From: Desmodesmus armatus
Taxonomy: Eukaryota; Chlorophyta; Chlorophyceae; Sphaeropleales; Scenedesmaceae
Reading direction: 5' to 3'
Assembly: GCA_007449985.2 (NCBI GenBank)
Contig: VIIQ02000657.1
Coordinates: 248,001 to 312,000, forward strand
Length of the DNA stretch: 64,000 bases
In this document: one piece after another, positions 1 to 12,215 of the stretch
Position numbering within the stretch: the first letter of the stretch is position 1
How the letters are laid out: every line of letters begins with the position of its first letter
Made by a program: the position numbers and the translations under genes
Notes under the pieces: model-generated
The model's database searches: none
The model's input: the letters and a program-made list of their open reading frames with translations, nothing else
Told to the model about the DNA's origin: nothing

Positions 1-830
1 CATGGCAGTACAGGATGCTGCTGAGGCTTTGGGCAGGTTGTTTTTGTGACTGCTCACCCTACAGAATGTGACTAGGTGTGAGGCTAGACCTTGGGCTCCC
101 GGCACAGCTGTTGTGTGTGTCGCCAGCCGGTGGGGGGCCGCCCCCTTGTCTACAAAAAAGACTAGGTGTGGCTGTGCCATTCAATATGATGTACCAATAT
201 CCACTGTATGCAAGGACGTCTTCTACGTATGCCTTGTGGATGTCACACCCTTGCAGCCTCACACCCGGTGTGATTGGGCACAGCATGAGCTGGGGGCAGC
301 CGAACGTGTGTGGAGCCTACTTCTGAGTTGAGTGCCGTTGAGACACTGTGTACAAGTCTGGACATACAAGATCTTGGCCAGGTGGTGCGAAGTCAACTGT
401 ATCTTGACTTATAGTGAGTGGAGTGGAGTGGGATGGAGGCTTGGGTAGATTATGAATGCAGTGTAACGAGCCGATGGTTCCATCAGTGCTTGGAACACTT
501 ATCTAGATATCTAGCAGGTCGATCTGACGGAAATGTTCAATTGTTCTTGGTTAGTGATCTTCCCCTGTCTCTTTTTTGTTTGCTCTGTTGAGTGTTTCAA
601 GTTGGTTGTGTACTGCCACCAGGGTGCTACCTCGGCAGCATGCTGCCCCCCAGCACGATCTGGAAATCATTGCGAGCTAATGACTGCCATCTGCCAAGCT
701 GCAGATTTGGGGCAGTTGAAGGAGGTACACTAGGTGTTCCATTGTGCCTGATGTTATTGTGTAGCCACCCCTGCTGGTACCAGACAGGTTCAGGAGAGTC
801 TGCAGTCATTATTCACTGAGTGAATATACC
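1..830 (+). repeat. Duplicated flanking block, related to the 5' side of copy B
   Basis: No gene is recognised. The block aligns, with substitutions and indels, to about 23110-23520 on the same strand. Shared landmarks include GCAGTACAGGATGC, CTTTGGGCAGGTTG, GACTAGGTGTG, GACATACAAGATCTTG, TGTATCTTGACTT and GCAGTGTAACGAG. At the second site the block lies just upstream of gene copy B. Here it lies beyond the 3' end of copy A, so it marks a segmental duplication or rearrangement boundary rather than a gene. The short open frames show no recognisable protein. Confidence 0.55.
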
Positions 831-1482
831 TGCAGGTACCTGTACCGCAGGAGGCGTCTTGATTCGTGTCTGAATTGCTTTTTGCAACCCCGTGGTCAAG
901 AAAACATCAGCACACATGTGCACCCTTGATCAACCATCTTCAGATACATCCAGCATGTGCTGGCTTGGGTATGCACCCCTGCAACATGACCTAAAAGGCC
1001 AACTCCTCTCCAACATGGACTGGGCCAGTTCAGCTGATGCATATATACACAGCGCTTCACAGAGATAGCTGCGCAACTAGTGCTTCACCTATGACTGTGG
1101 TGCACAGCAGCAGCACCCCAACCAACCCACAACACACAGTCATCAGATATAAGTGTACTTCAACTGATCTTTAACTGACCAGCTGAGTGCGAAAAGCCCA
1201 ACTTTCCAAAAGGACTTGAGCTAATTAATCAGTAAACATTTCTACCAAGCACTGACCCACACGTAAGTCTTCAGCCTGGCTGAGCCAGTACACGTAAGTC
1301 TTCAGCCAGTGTTCTTTTGTGGATGGTGCACAGCTTCAAAAACACACCAGGAGCCCAGTACACAATCAAGGTGTGCCACAACCACACCAAGTGGGCATAT
1401 CAGCAGCCCAGCATGCCAGCAACCCAAATAACAATACACAAAAGGAAATACAGCAACTCAACTACGCCGGGACAAAACGACA
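831..1482 (-). other. 3' flank of copy A, no gene seen
   Basis: This stretch follows the stop codon of copy A. It shares a landmark, ATATACACAGCGCTTCACA, with the 3' flank of copy E near 51107, so part of the 3' flank was duplicated with the gene. It probably contains the 3' UTR, but I see no poly(A) signal I can defend and no gene. Confidence 0.4.
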
Positions 1483-4400
1483 TCAGCAGCCCAGCATGCC
1501 AGCATATAGCTGCACCTGGCTGTCACCCCTGCCTGGTGCTGCAGGATGCTGCAGCAGCCGGCTGAACGCACCCGCATTGTAGTGCTGTGCAGCTGCCCGC
1601 AGCAGCTGCCTCAGCTGAGTGGTGTCCAACTTGACAGCTGCCGGTGCACAGCACAGCAACTCAAACACCCTGCTGCTCGCACGCGCCTCAGCAGCTGCTG
1701 CCAGCACACATGCCAGACCTGCAGCATCATACTGCTGCACAGCAGGCAGCCCCACCAACAGCTCAACAGGGTCCAGCACATCTTCACCCTCATCACTCTG
1801 CGTTGCACCCTTGCCACCTGTTCCCTGCCGCTGCCTCTCCTTGCTGCTGGTTGCTGCAGCAGTAAATGCCCCATAGCGCACGATCAACCTGCTGAGCGCT
1901 GCTGCGTCAAGCTCTGCCGCGGCCGGATGCTGCAGCAGCAACCCCAGCAGCTGCTGCACCTCCTCTGCATTCTTGTACTGTCGAGCATGCTGTGAGAGCT
2001 GTGTGAGCAGCAGCTGCTCCAGCTGCCCCGCGTTCATCTGCTGGGCGGAGGACTCCTGCAGGAGTGCGCGTGCTGTGCTGACCACCCCATGCAGGATGCA
2101 GGACTGCAGCAGCTCCCACACGCCCGATGGCGTCATGGCACCGAGGTCAGATTGGGCACCTAGCAGTCGATCGATGACGATATCGCGCTGCTTTAGTAAC
2201 TCCACCGCCTCCTGGTAACTCTCCTTGTTCCAACTGGAGCTCTCTGAGGGGTCCAGATTGCTGCTCACCCGTGTGGCCCTTGCGATGGCCTGCAGGAGGA
2301 GGGACTGCAGGTCGGCTGTGCTGAGCTGCTGGGAGGCTGACAAACCAGTCAATTGCTCAACTGCATCATCATCACCTGCAAGCAACAACCCCCAGGGCCC
2401 AGGCAACAGAAGCATGCAGTTATGTTTCCCCATTGACGTCATCCCTGGCATGTGCATGCGCACGGATTGTGCGCATCGCAGGCATAGCCTCCGATAGATG
2501 ACCTACAACACCGACAGAACATCCCACCCTCGGTTTCACAGTTTGGCCGACCGTTCAGCACAATCTGTCAGACACACAGCTCTCATCAGGACTTGTTAGG
2601 TGCCGTGCCTTGCACCTGCACCCAGCACACACCTTTGTCAACTGCCAGGCGGTACAACCGCAGCAGCAGATGCAAGGGCAGCTCCTTGCACGCTGGCGGC
2701 AGCTGTGGCAGGCCTCGACACAACTCCTTGAATGCGTCCAGGCTGCCTGCCTTAGCCGCTGCTGTGGCCAGGGCCAAGCAGTCTTCTGAGGAGAAGTCCT
2801 CTGCAGCTCGTATCTTCAGGAGATCTGCTAAGGCCTCACAGCGGTTATGTAGGTGCACACAGTTTGCTTGCCAGAACGAACGGCCGGTGATTGGCCACTC
2901 ATCGACCAGGCGCTTGACCATCTGCATCACCATGTGGTGCAACAGACATGCAGTGGAAGGGTAGGGCAGGGGTGGCAGCTATCCTGCACTTGCGCATGCC
3001 CGGTCGCCTGAGCAGGGAGGCAAGCTGCACATGCCATTCTGATGCTGACTCAGTCAGCTGCATCAATGTGCGACAGCAACATCTTCATGCATGCAGTCAA
3101 CTGGGCAGACTGTGCCCGCGCTGGAAGTCATGAATCAGCGGCACCGGCTGGCTAGGATTGCAGGTGCTCAAGCCACACTCCCCTACATGCATGTTCAGAT
3201 TCATAGGACCCTACAAATTCCAAATTCAATGCTGAAGTGGCCGCATGCACAAATACCATGTTGCATACAAGCACACGTTTACCCCCCCCCCCCCCCCCCA
3301 GCGAACCCACCTCCAGCACAAAGTCAGCCTGCAGCTCAGTGGCTGATTGGCACATGGCCATGTTGCACACATCAGTAGCCACCCCATTGTCCACAGCCAG
3401 CTTCATCAGAACCGCAACCTGCTCACAGCTGATGCCAGATGCTGAGTCCACCTTGCAGAACACTGGTGCCATTTCGTGTCCGAGCTCAGCAAGGGCTTGC
3501 ATCATGGCAAAGACATGGTCCTCCTCCAGCTGCTGCACTAGCTCCAACTTGAGCACTTTGTCCTGCAGCTGCTTGTTGTTACCAATGTTATGCTGGTGAA
3601 GCCAGAGACCGCTGGTCACCATGTCCTTAATGACTGCCGCCAGGCCTTCTGGGCTGAGCTGCTCCATGAGGGGCTCACATGCCATGAGGGTGGGGATGAA
3701 GTCATGCCACCTGATACACCAGGCAGGCGGGGGGGGGGGGGGGGGGGGGGCAGGCAGGCATGTGAGTGCTGAGTCAACTGGAGGGCACTAGAAGAACAGA
3801 TCAGAGCTGACTAAAGCGTGCTGTCGTTGCACGCACGCATGAGGCTGGCAGAACACATCAACCTGACCCAGGGCAAGAGGGGGAAAGAGATTGGGAGAAC
3901 AATAGAGGGAGGGTGATAGAGGGGAAAAGATAGAGAGAAACTGAGCGATGGATGAGGCAAGACCCACCTGTAGTGTATCACGTGCCTGAACAGCTCCACA
4001 GCATCCGACTCCACCAGGTGCTCTGTCAGGACCTCAAAGGTGCCCCAAACCTTCTCATGATCGGCAACATTCTGCACTGCAGGCTCAGCATACAGTACTC
4101 GAAATCGACCAGCATCAGCCAGTAGCCGGCCTTCATGCGTAGCTGCAAGCTTCAGAACCTCCAGGGCGTCATTACTGCTCATCTGCTGCACTGCAGGCAA
4201 ACTGCCAAAGCGGCCAGAGCACAGCAGAGCACAGCACAGCGGCGTTGTGTTCGTTGGCAAGCCTTGCACCTGTCAATATACTATGAAGGACGTTCCTGAT
4301 GACTATTAATGCCAAGCGCTGCAACATGCCTGCGGCACTCACACGCACTGAAGTTTCCCTCTGCCTGCGCACACCACCCACCACCCCATACGGTCCTTGC

Positions 4401-6741
4401 TACCCAGCATGTGGGCACTCTACGACATCAGCACACGCCACATGAGCAGGCAAACACAGACAAGCACGCGCTCTGAATAGGTGTGAAACCCACCGGAGGA
4501 GTGCCTTCACTCCTGTGCCAAAAACGTTCAGATGTTTGTCCATGCAGTGGGCAAGCAGCCGGGACAGCTGACTGCCGCTGATGTGCTGTGCATGTGGCAG
4601 CTTGAGCAGCTGCGCCAGTGAGTTATCCAGTCGCTTGCGGGGTGGTTGTGTGTGGGCGTAAAGCAGCCCCTCAAACACCTCCTGGGGAAGGGACTGTATG
4701 CCGGGAAGGGTGGCAAGGTGTTTGATGGAACTTGAGCAGCTGCTGTCGGCAAGGGTCAGCAGTTCCACACATGTGCTGGGGTCTGCAGGAGATGCAGGAC
4801 CAAGAGAGTCGGGGAGAGGCGGCAGACGTAGGAAAGACATGCAGCAACAATGGCATAGACCACACACAGAGAGAGGCAGCAGAGTCGTGCCAGATGTGAG
4901 CAGGGACTGCTCAGAAACAACCAACTGCATGGCTTGACAGATTGTGCGCACACGAACTGTACTAGGAGCTACATGTGACGTGCAGCCTAACAGCCACACT
5001 GGACGCATGCAATAAGGCACCAACACCAGCAACAGGCGAGACAGACATGGTGAGCATGACAGCAAATACCTGGCTGCATCTCAAGTGGCCTGGACTTCAC
5101 TGCGCCAACCAACCACGCCACACACGAGTCCGGGCCCTTGTGCATGCTGGTCCTCAGCAACTGCAGCAGCATGTGCTTCAAGTGTACTGGTTTACGGCCG
5201 CTGTCTGGTGCCTTTGGGTTGGGGCACCGCTGCTTGAGCAGCAAGTACTTGAGCAGAAGGGGGAACGCCTGCATAGGATGTTGCTCTTTGGGCACCATCA
5301 CCAGTAGCACCCCATACAGCTGCTGCTGGGACATTGCACCAGCCCACTCATGGAACTGGACAGTGCGGTACAAAGCAGGACAGGGCAGAGCAGTCCTTTA
5401 CACACAGACGGTGCCGCAGGAGTGTGGTTCATTGCAAGCACGCCACAGCTGGAGATACTGCTGGGAGATACTGCTGGCGATACTGCTGGCTTTGTCATGC
5501 TGACAGGGTCGCCGCAAAGTCTCTGACTGTTGCTGTTGCATAGTTGAAGACATGCCTCAAGTCGGGGCCCTCAACTTCCTGCAGCGAGCCAACATGAATA
5601 TATTCCCAAAACACCCAGTGCAAGCCACCTAGGAGTATGGTCTGATCATGCCAACTGATGGTGGAGAAAGGACGAGAGGACCCCGTCCATGACGTCTCTT
5701 CATCTGCTGTTACGCACCTCAGGTGGCATGGGGTCGCCGTGCTTGGCTGTGCATGCAAACCTCATCAGGGGTGTGAGGCCGCTGTGCTGCTCTGCCCGCT
5801 CAGGCGCTGTAGCCTGCAGTAGGTCTGCTGCATGCTCTGCAACTGTGGTGTGCTGCTGCTGCGCCGTTGCTGCTGCGGCTGCTACCACACTGTCGTCTGT
5901 CAGGCGCAGCCCTGGATCAGCCCACACAACAGCAGCAGACCACATGCATCAAGCCTGAAAATGTTTGTTTGTTGCGGGACGCTGTCAGGCTGCCAGTAAG
6001 TATATTCGCCAGCAGCAACCAGCACTTGAGATGGCTAGTGTATGCTGCATGTGGGCATTGCTGCACGTTGCACGTGACAACCTGTGGTCACCCTCTGATA
6101 GGTCACCGGCTATACGTTAATTCAAGTGACAGAAGCTGTGACGTTTTTTGCATCCTGGTGCCACCACGTGACTGCCCCCCCCCCCCCCTCCCCCCGCACA
6201 CACTACCCTGCTCCCTGCCTACCGGACTCTGCCACAACCCGTGCAGTACGTTCATTCGTGGCAAAGGCGATAAATCCCCCAGACAGCACAGCAGTTGCAG
6301 CTTCTGCTGTGCCCATAGCCTCTGCTCCAGCAAACGAGCACAGCCACTTGAGTGAGGGGCACACACCCTCTGACGCCCGCTCAAACGATGTGCTGTACTT
6401 GCCGGTACTTGGCAGCCAAGCCCCGTGCCCCAGGTACTGCTTGAGGTACGCAGCTATGTGCTGCCGTACGTGTGTCTGCATGACGTGCTGCATGTGCTGG
6501 CTGACTGTGCTGAGCCTGACGTGCATCTCCCTGGTGTCCAAGAAGGGCACCACCAGCTCCAGCACCTGGCTCAAGTCATGATGCGACTGCTGGTTTCCCG
6601 CAGCGTGCAATTGCATAAAGCTTATTTGATGTGACATCTGTTGATCACAGATCAGCATTGCTCATGAGCTGATCACCTGCATAGATGGACAGCTGCCCAG
6701 TGGGGTACAGGGTATGCTGGGCAGGTTTACAGGCCTACCAT
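1483..6741 (-). CDS. Copy A of the nine-exon helical-repeat family, intact reading frame
   Basis: Function unknown. Exons (minus strand): 6741-6739 (ATG only), 6604-6223, 5911-5718, 5355-5070, 4782-4494, 4201-3968, 3710-3311, 2921-2633, 2375-1483, giving 2970 nt or 989 residues, ending Gly-Cys-stop. Exon positions rest on GT/AG boundaries shared with the other four copies, and the phases are 0,1,0,1,2,2,0,1. Residues 2-128 look F-box-like. Residues 129-193 hold an ankyrin-like G-L-T-P-L-M core. The rest is predicted helix with repeated L-x-x-x-P-A motifs about 34 residues apart, clearest after residue 692. One oddity: the acceptor before exon 2 reads TTGCAC where the other copies have CTGCAG, so this copy may use the in-frame CAACAG acceptor 21 nt before the MQL codons, or may start at that Met. 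No other lesion is visible. Poly-G/C tracts sit in introns 6 and 7. Confidence 0.72.
3280..3300. repeat. Poly-C tract in intron 7 of copy A
   Basis: A run of about 19 C on the plus strand. On the gene strand it is a poly-G run just inside the intron, right after the donor GTGGGT at 3310. The matching introns of copies B and C lack it. Confidence 0.85.
3728..3751. repeat. Poly-G tract in intron 6 of copy A
   Basis: A run of about 20 G on the plus strand, 20-40 nt upstream of the exon 7 acceptor of copy A. On the gene strand it is a poly-C run, so it may serve as the polypyrimidine tract of that acceptor. Confidence 0.85.
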
Positions 6742-6965
6742 GTGAGTTGTACTTGTACAAGACACGTTGTGGGCCCGAGACTTTGGAGCAGGCAATACTG
6801 ATAAAACAGAACAGCAGAAATCAGATCAGTGGTCAAATCAATCGCATTGGCAGGTCGGCTTGGTAGTGACGGGCGCACTATAATGATTAGCGAGGAATTG
6901 TCCTCGGAGAAGGAGAATCCTTCGGAGAGCCTGTGGCCCGGAAAATGAATGAGAAATTAGGAGTG
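6742..6965 (-). promoter_or_regulatory. Conserved 5' flank of copy A
   Basis: Reading away from the gene, this matches the 5' flank of copy B (about 23690-23872) closely. Both contain ACCAAGCCGACCTG, then CAATGCGATTGAT, then a CACATG directly followed by the conserved donor GTAGGCCTG. Copies D and E have a different 5' flank shared with each other. The region probably holds the core promoter and 5' UTR; no TATA box is evident. Confidence 0.45.
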
Positions 6966-7244
6966 ACATTGTGTAATACCGTTGCGAGTTTCGAGTTCGA
7001 AAACGCGTTCGAAATGGTGTGACCGACAGCCTTAGTGTTTGGAGCAGTCGCTTGATACGATGCGTCCATACAGTTATTGTATGCCAAGCTAGGAAGCGAT
7101 TGCGAGCAGCAGTATGGGCAGGCCGGTAGTATGCAATGGCCGTAACCTCGTGGATGTCGAAGTGCGCCGTAAAGATGACAGATATAAGCACTATTGCCAA
7201 CAACCAACGCAAATGCAGCCCTTGGTTGCTGTAGAACATGAACC
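6966..7244. other. Intergenic, nothing recognised
   Basis: AT-richer spacer between the 5' flank of copy A and a minisatellite. Long open frames cross it but have no recognisable composition or motif. Confidence 0.4.
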
Positions 7245-7655
7245 TGCAAGGCAGGGGGGCTGACTGCCCCCCTGGACCCCCGCCACCAGCACTGCTACTG
7301 TGCTGCTGCTGCTGTACCTGTTGCATACAAGGCAGGGGGGCTGACTGCCCCCCTGGACCCCCGCCCTGGACACAATAAAAATCCCTGGTTGCACCAACAC
7401 CTGACCATGCAAGGCAGGGGGGCTGACTGCCCCCCTGGACCCCCGCCCTGGACACAAGTAAAATGCCTGGTTGCACCAACACCTGACCATGCAAGGCAGG
7501 GGGGCTGACTGCCCCCCTGGACCCCCGCCAACAGTACTGCGTGTGCTGCTGCTGCCATCGGTATCCCCTGCCTCATACAAAGCAAATGGCTGCATTCATT
7601 GCAGTACAGCAGCATAAGACAGCGGGGGGCAAGGGGGGCGGCAAGCCCCCCTAGC
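7245..7655. repeat. Hairpin-bearing minisatellite, about 82-bp unit
   Basis: Four direct units begin with AAGGCAGGGGGGCTGACTG near 7251, 7330, 7411 and 7493. Each contains an 8-bp G/C stem, CAGGGGGG paired with CCCCCCTG, around the loop CTGACTG. Units two and three also share a CTGGTTGCACCAACACCTGA segment. A related G/C-rich inverted motif follows at about 7622-7653. The long open frames here are repeat artefacts. Confidence 0.85.
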
Positions 7656-7894
7656 TTGAAATATTCAGTGCAACAAACTACACTGTATGTTAAAAGAAGT
7701 ATTGGGGTGCAAAAAGAAATATTGAGACCACCCGATTCCAACCGATAAAGTAGGGTCCAGGAGCTTGGGAAGAGGAAAAGGCAGCAGGAGAAAGGCAGGC
7801 ACCACAGCACACATTATGATGGGTGCATGTCTAGAGAATGCAGTTAACAAACATAAAACAAGGTTTTCGTTGAAAAGGCGGAGCCTTAGGGCTC

Positions 7895-8075
7895 CTGCTC
7901 CTTTTCAACTACAACCTTGGTCAGAAGTGATGCGTGAGAGTTGTGTACAGTCTTGCCTGAGTACCCGACTGCAAACTTGTCCAGAATGCCTTTTCAATTG
8001 CAAACTTGCCCAGAATGACTTTTCAACTACAAACAAACCTGTCCAGAACACCTTTTGAACTACAAACGTGGGAAG
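7895..8075. repeat. Short tandem repeat, about 31-bp unit
   Basis: Degenerate copies of CTTTTCAACTACAAAC followed by TTGTCCAGAATG or a close variant recur about four times. The unit is not a multiple of three in all copies, and no gene is implied. Confidence 0.7.
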
Positions 8076-8490
8076 GGGGCTTGGGGCTGGGGGGGGGGGG
8101 GGGGTACTGCTCAGCATGTACAGTGGCAAGCCCCCAGGTTGGGTGGGGGTTGGGGCTGGGGGTGGGGGCAGGGGTACTGCTCAGCATGTAGAGTGGAGTG
8201 GAGTTCTAGCATAGAACTCCACTCCACTGTCCCCTTCCCTGCTGCTGCAGCACCACAGGTAGGGGGGGGGGGGGGTGTGTGCTTTTTTGGGTAACGGGGG
8301 GTAACGTGCTGCACATCATGTACAGTGGAGTGATCTACTTTGCTTCGCCACGGTTGGATAGAGGGTGACATCTAGGATGACAGTTTGTTGGGGGGAGGGG
8401 TGTACCTGCTCAGCATGTACAGTGGAGTGTAGTTTCACTTTGTGGCACCACAGGCAGGTGGATGCGCCCCCGGGGGGGGGGGGGGGGATG
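8076..8490. repeat. G-tract-rich degenerate repeat with a perfect palindrome
   Basis: Three poly-G runs (about 8090-8103, 8262-8274 and 8472-8487) alternate with copies of TGCTCAGCATGTACAGTGGA near 8106, 8177 and 8408, and a weaker copy near 8303. At 8192-8228 a perfect 17-bp stem (AGTGGAGTGGAGTTCTA and its complement) encloses a 3-nt loop. Confidence 0.75.
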
Positions 8491-10679
8491 TAGCAACAAC
8501 TTGCAACACATTGCGAGCAGAGTTGTACTGGCTCAACTAACCAGGGACGGCAACGGATCCCAGTGGTCCCCTCCTGTTCTTTTTTATTCACAGTGGTTTT
8601 TTTGCATCCTGCTGTAGTATTGTGTTAGTTTGTGCAGTTGCTGCACTTGAAAGCTGTTGTGCTTCCTGCACCCTCCCACCCAGTGCTGGGAAGAAGAGCG
8701 GAGCCCCCCCCCCCCCCCCCCCTGCAAGCCTGCCTTGCTGTCTAGTGATTTTGCAGGACAGCACTGGACGCTGTAGTTTGAGTGTGATGTGATTGGTGAT
8801 GACGTTAAGCTGCCCCGGAGGAGCCGATTGACGTGCAGCAGGTGCTGCATCTTGTTGGGCTGTCAGCTGGTGCCTCAACATCAGCAGCACGCCTGCTCCT
8901 CGTGACCACTCCGATTGAGACAGACACCAAAGCTAACAAAATCAGGGCAGAGTGACTGTCCCTGGCGATGTACTTTGCATGTTGCCTGTCCGATGGCGCG
9001 CAGCTTGGTTAAGGGCCGTTGTGAGACACGATCTGGTCGCTCTGTGATTCAAACTTACTTGTTATGACTTTTTCCTTGCATGTGACTGTGTTTCGAGCGT
9101 GGAAAAGTCATTTGTTATTGGACAGGACAAGAGCAATGCTCAGCATCACCTGCTCGCCCGCACCACTTGAGCACGCGTTGAAATATGCAAACATAGTACA
9201 GAATCGTGCTACGTCAATATCAGACCGATCACGGCATGATGTGAATTTAGCAGAGTTTAATTCGTTTTTTGACCTCCTGGACGCACTGTCTCTTCTGCTG
9301 TGAGTCCCTCCGGTCGTTGAAATGATATGCAGGATACATATTAGAGTTTTCGATGATGTTTCTCCTTGGGCACAGCATGCACATGCGGGCATGTCAAAAC
9401 GCATTCTTAGGTCAGGCTTGCATATGGGCTAAACGCAAAATGTACTTTGGCTTTTGTTGTCTTGAAAGCACACACGGAGTCACAGGGCTCGCGCGCCCCT
9501 GGTTGCTGAGATCCGGCGACCCCCAAAACTGCTAGATGACCTTTTACTGGGATCCGTAACCAGAACTGTTGGTGACGTCTCTACTAACGTCAGCCACGGC
9601 TGCAACACTTTTGCCTGACAATGCTGGCCATTCATTGCACCTGGAACCACCAAGGTCACAGGGTGCACTGTATCAACACCAAGTCATTCAAAGCTTATAG
9701 AACGTCTAACGCCCGGGTGGCGTCAGTACTGCATCGATTCCGTCCTACTGTTTTTGATGCAGAGGGTGTACCCTGGACTGTGACTGGGCTGTCACAGGCG
9801 GCTACTAGTAGTTATCAGGGTGAGGCTTTCTGATTGCAGGGCTGCTGCTGCCAACGTGCTAAACAGTTGCTGCTGTTGGGGTGATGCTGCTGAACTTGCT
9901 GCTGCTGATGGCCCCTCACGGCCTTCCAAGGCCCTGGAACGTAGCGCTCTCAAGATTGCAAATACATGTGACACGATCGAGCACCATTATGGCACTGAAC
10001 TGGTCGCTCACACTCTGGGCTCAACTGCAAGCTTGCAGCAGCAGCAGCAGCAACAACAGCAACAGCGAGTGCACAAAGCTGCTGCGCCCTTGCATTCCTA
10101 TCCTGTGCCTGCGTCGCTGATGGGCATAATTCAGCTAAAGTCCTTATGTCTTCGGCACGCGCATCCACAGCTGACGGACTGTTAGTCACCAATTACTCAA
10201 CCCCGCACTTGTCTCGCAGCCTCCACCCAAGGACCCCATGAAACGTTTTTCATTCTTTTCTGCAATCATGTTTTCGCTGCCCTGTTGTGTACGGTGCACT
10301 TTGCACGTGCAAGGAAATTGTGTCCATGAAATTAGTGACGCTATTCAACCAGACTGTTGCGGCACACAGGCGTGCCCCAGCCGTCACCGACAAATACGTA
10401 CGCACATCGTGACATTTTTCCTTTTGACGTCCCTGTAACCAGCAGCTGCAGCAATGTTGGCGTTTACTACCGCAGCATCCATACCCAGCATACGAAGGAA
10501 ATTATTACTTCTTATAACCATAACATTCCTGAACGACTAGCCAAGGCCTGCTGTGGCACCTCTTGGACCTTACTTCAGACCAATTTTAGCAGTCATGTGT
10601 GTGGGTGTGAGACCCGTGCGCTGTATTGGCATCTATTCCTAAAGGAATCGATGCAATCTGATGCAACTGTTCTCCATCC
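8491..10679. other. Intergenic, no gene supported
   Basis: The stretch holds a poly-C run near 8705-8722 and a CAG/CAA microsatellite at about 10035-10066. Open frames under 125 codons occur on both strands but none has a recognisable motif or related copy in the window. I see no convincing gene, tRNA or transposon end. Confidence 0.45.
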
Positions 10680-10743
10680 CACTGTACACCTTCTGCCTCT
10701 CAGAGGCAGAAGGTGTACAGTGTGGAAGCAGGCTGCTTCCACA
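10680..10743. repeat. Two adjoining perfect palindromes
   Basis: Positions 10680-10700 and 10702-10722 form a perfect 21-bp inverted repeat around one C. Overlapping its end, 10721-10730 and 10734-10743 form a second perfect 10-bp stem (TGTGGAAGCA) with a GGC loop. There are no mismatches in either stem. Confidence 0.9.
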
Positions 10744-12215
10744 GTGATGATGTGCCCAAGGCCCCATTCAGTCATGCAAAATCAGTCCAACATGCAAAAT
10801 CATCCACACCCTCAGCCGCTTTCACTGTCGCCCCGGGGGTGCTGCTCATCATACGTGAGAAGTCGCACGCATCAGCATCAGCTCCAGCAACGTAGGCCAG
10901 CTGGCCGCTAACCATGGCAATCTGTGCTGCCTCTACAGTCTTACCAACATGAGGGTTTCAGCGCCCCTGCTTGCCTCTCCATGGAATTGCACACCACCCT
11001 TTAGAATCTTCTGTCCCATGTATTGCCATCAACAACACTCCCAGCAAATTGTGAGCCATTATCTTCAGTTGGCCATAAGTTGGAATAAGTCCCCGACGCC
11101 ATCCCAAGGGGTCCACCACAAAGCTACGACCAAGGGGGGGGGGGGGGCGCCAAATTTGCTTCACCCCTTCCCCTGTGTCTGTTTAGGCTAATTTGGCGCA
11201 CAGACCACTCCCCCTGTGTCGGTTCGAGGCTGCCGTTAGGTACTGCTGCTCCCTCCTATGGACAGGCCGCTGAACCCCTGCCCCCCTTGACGGTTTAGGC
11301 TCGTTTCTCGATCGACCACTCCCCATGTCCAAAGATTAGGCTGTGCGCCCCCCCTGGCCTTAAATTTGTGGTAGACCCCCAACTCTTTCCCATGCTGCCT
11401 CTTGGCCATCTTTGCCCCAATGCTGCCCCAGGTATATCTCTACTGCCTCCATGCTCACTCTTTTTCAACGCACCCCCTTTCCAGACCCTGCCAATCAACT
11501 GCGCCTGCCTCCTGACATGCCAAAGTCACCAAGACTCTCCTTGTACTGCTGCATGTGTACTTCTCACAAGGACCCCTTACATGAGCTGTGTTGTGTACAC
11601 AACACCACAGTGCACAGTGCACAGTGCACAGTGCTTTTGCCTTCCAACAGTCAAAGCTGCATGCTGTCCATTTCCTGCCTGCAGTGCTTGCAGGCTGTGC
11701 TGAACCGTAAATTGTGATGGCAATGAGTGCTACTTCAATCCTTGGTGAACAGTTCGATGCTTGAACACTGCTGCTCCTTCTGTACATCAACCTTGTAGAT
11801 TAGTCATCAGCAGTGCCGTGAGATGATGCTCCACGTCATGCACACTTCATGACGTTTCATTTGTGGTTGTGCGAGAGCCGTAACGACTAGAGGTCAGCTC
11901 CTTTGCATGCACTTTAACGGTCACATCATGCAAACGGTCACAGCATCAGCCAACGTGGTCTGCGCTCACAATCTTCAGAATGTTGTGTTTGGCGTTTGCG
12001 CCACGTTGAGAGCGACATGAGCTACAGACAACGGGCCATGACGCCACCAGACCCCCTGCAGGCCTAACAAACTGCGTTTCTGCCAGTGCTGCTACCAGAG
12101 CAGCTTGCAGGCTGTGCCGACCACCCCACAAATATTCGTTTACACCATAAAGCGTCCTGCATTTATCTCAGACGCTACAGAGCCTTGTAGCGAAAGAGTG
12201 AACGGTCACTCAAGA
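10744..12215. other. Intergenic with short repeats, no gene supported
   Basis: A poly-G tract lies at about 11137-11147. A motif with TTAGGCT followed by GACCACTCCCC recurs between about 11180 and 11345. A TGCACAG tandem lies near 11610-11635. No open frame carries a recognisable domain. Confidence 0.4.

Noticed and set aside
7191..7810. 134- to 171-codon frames over the hairpin minisatellite
   Set aside because: The peptide is a repeat translation with Gly-Gly-Gln-Ser-Ala-Pro-Leu-Pro units and no independent support.
10357..10911. 184-codon frame crossing the palindrome
   Set aside because: Part of its length is the inverted repeat itself and no motif is recognisable. It could be chance in GC-rich DNA.
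11210..11240. Possible tRNA T-loop (GGTTCGAGG)
   Set aside because: No matching acceptor stem, D-arm or anticodon arm could be built around it.
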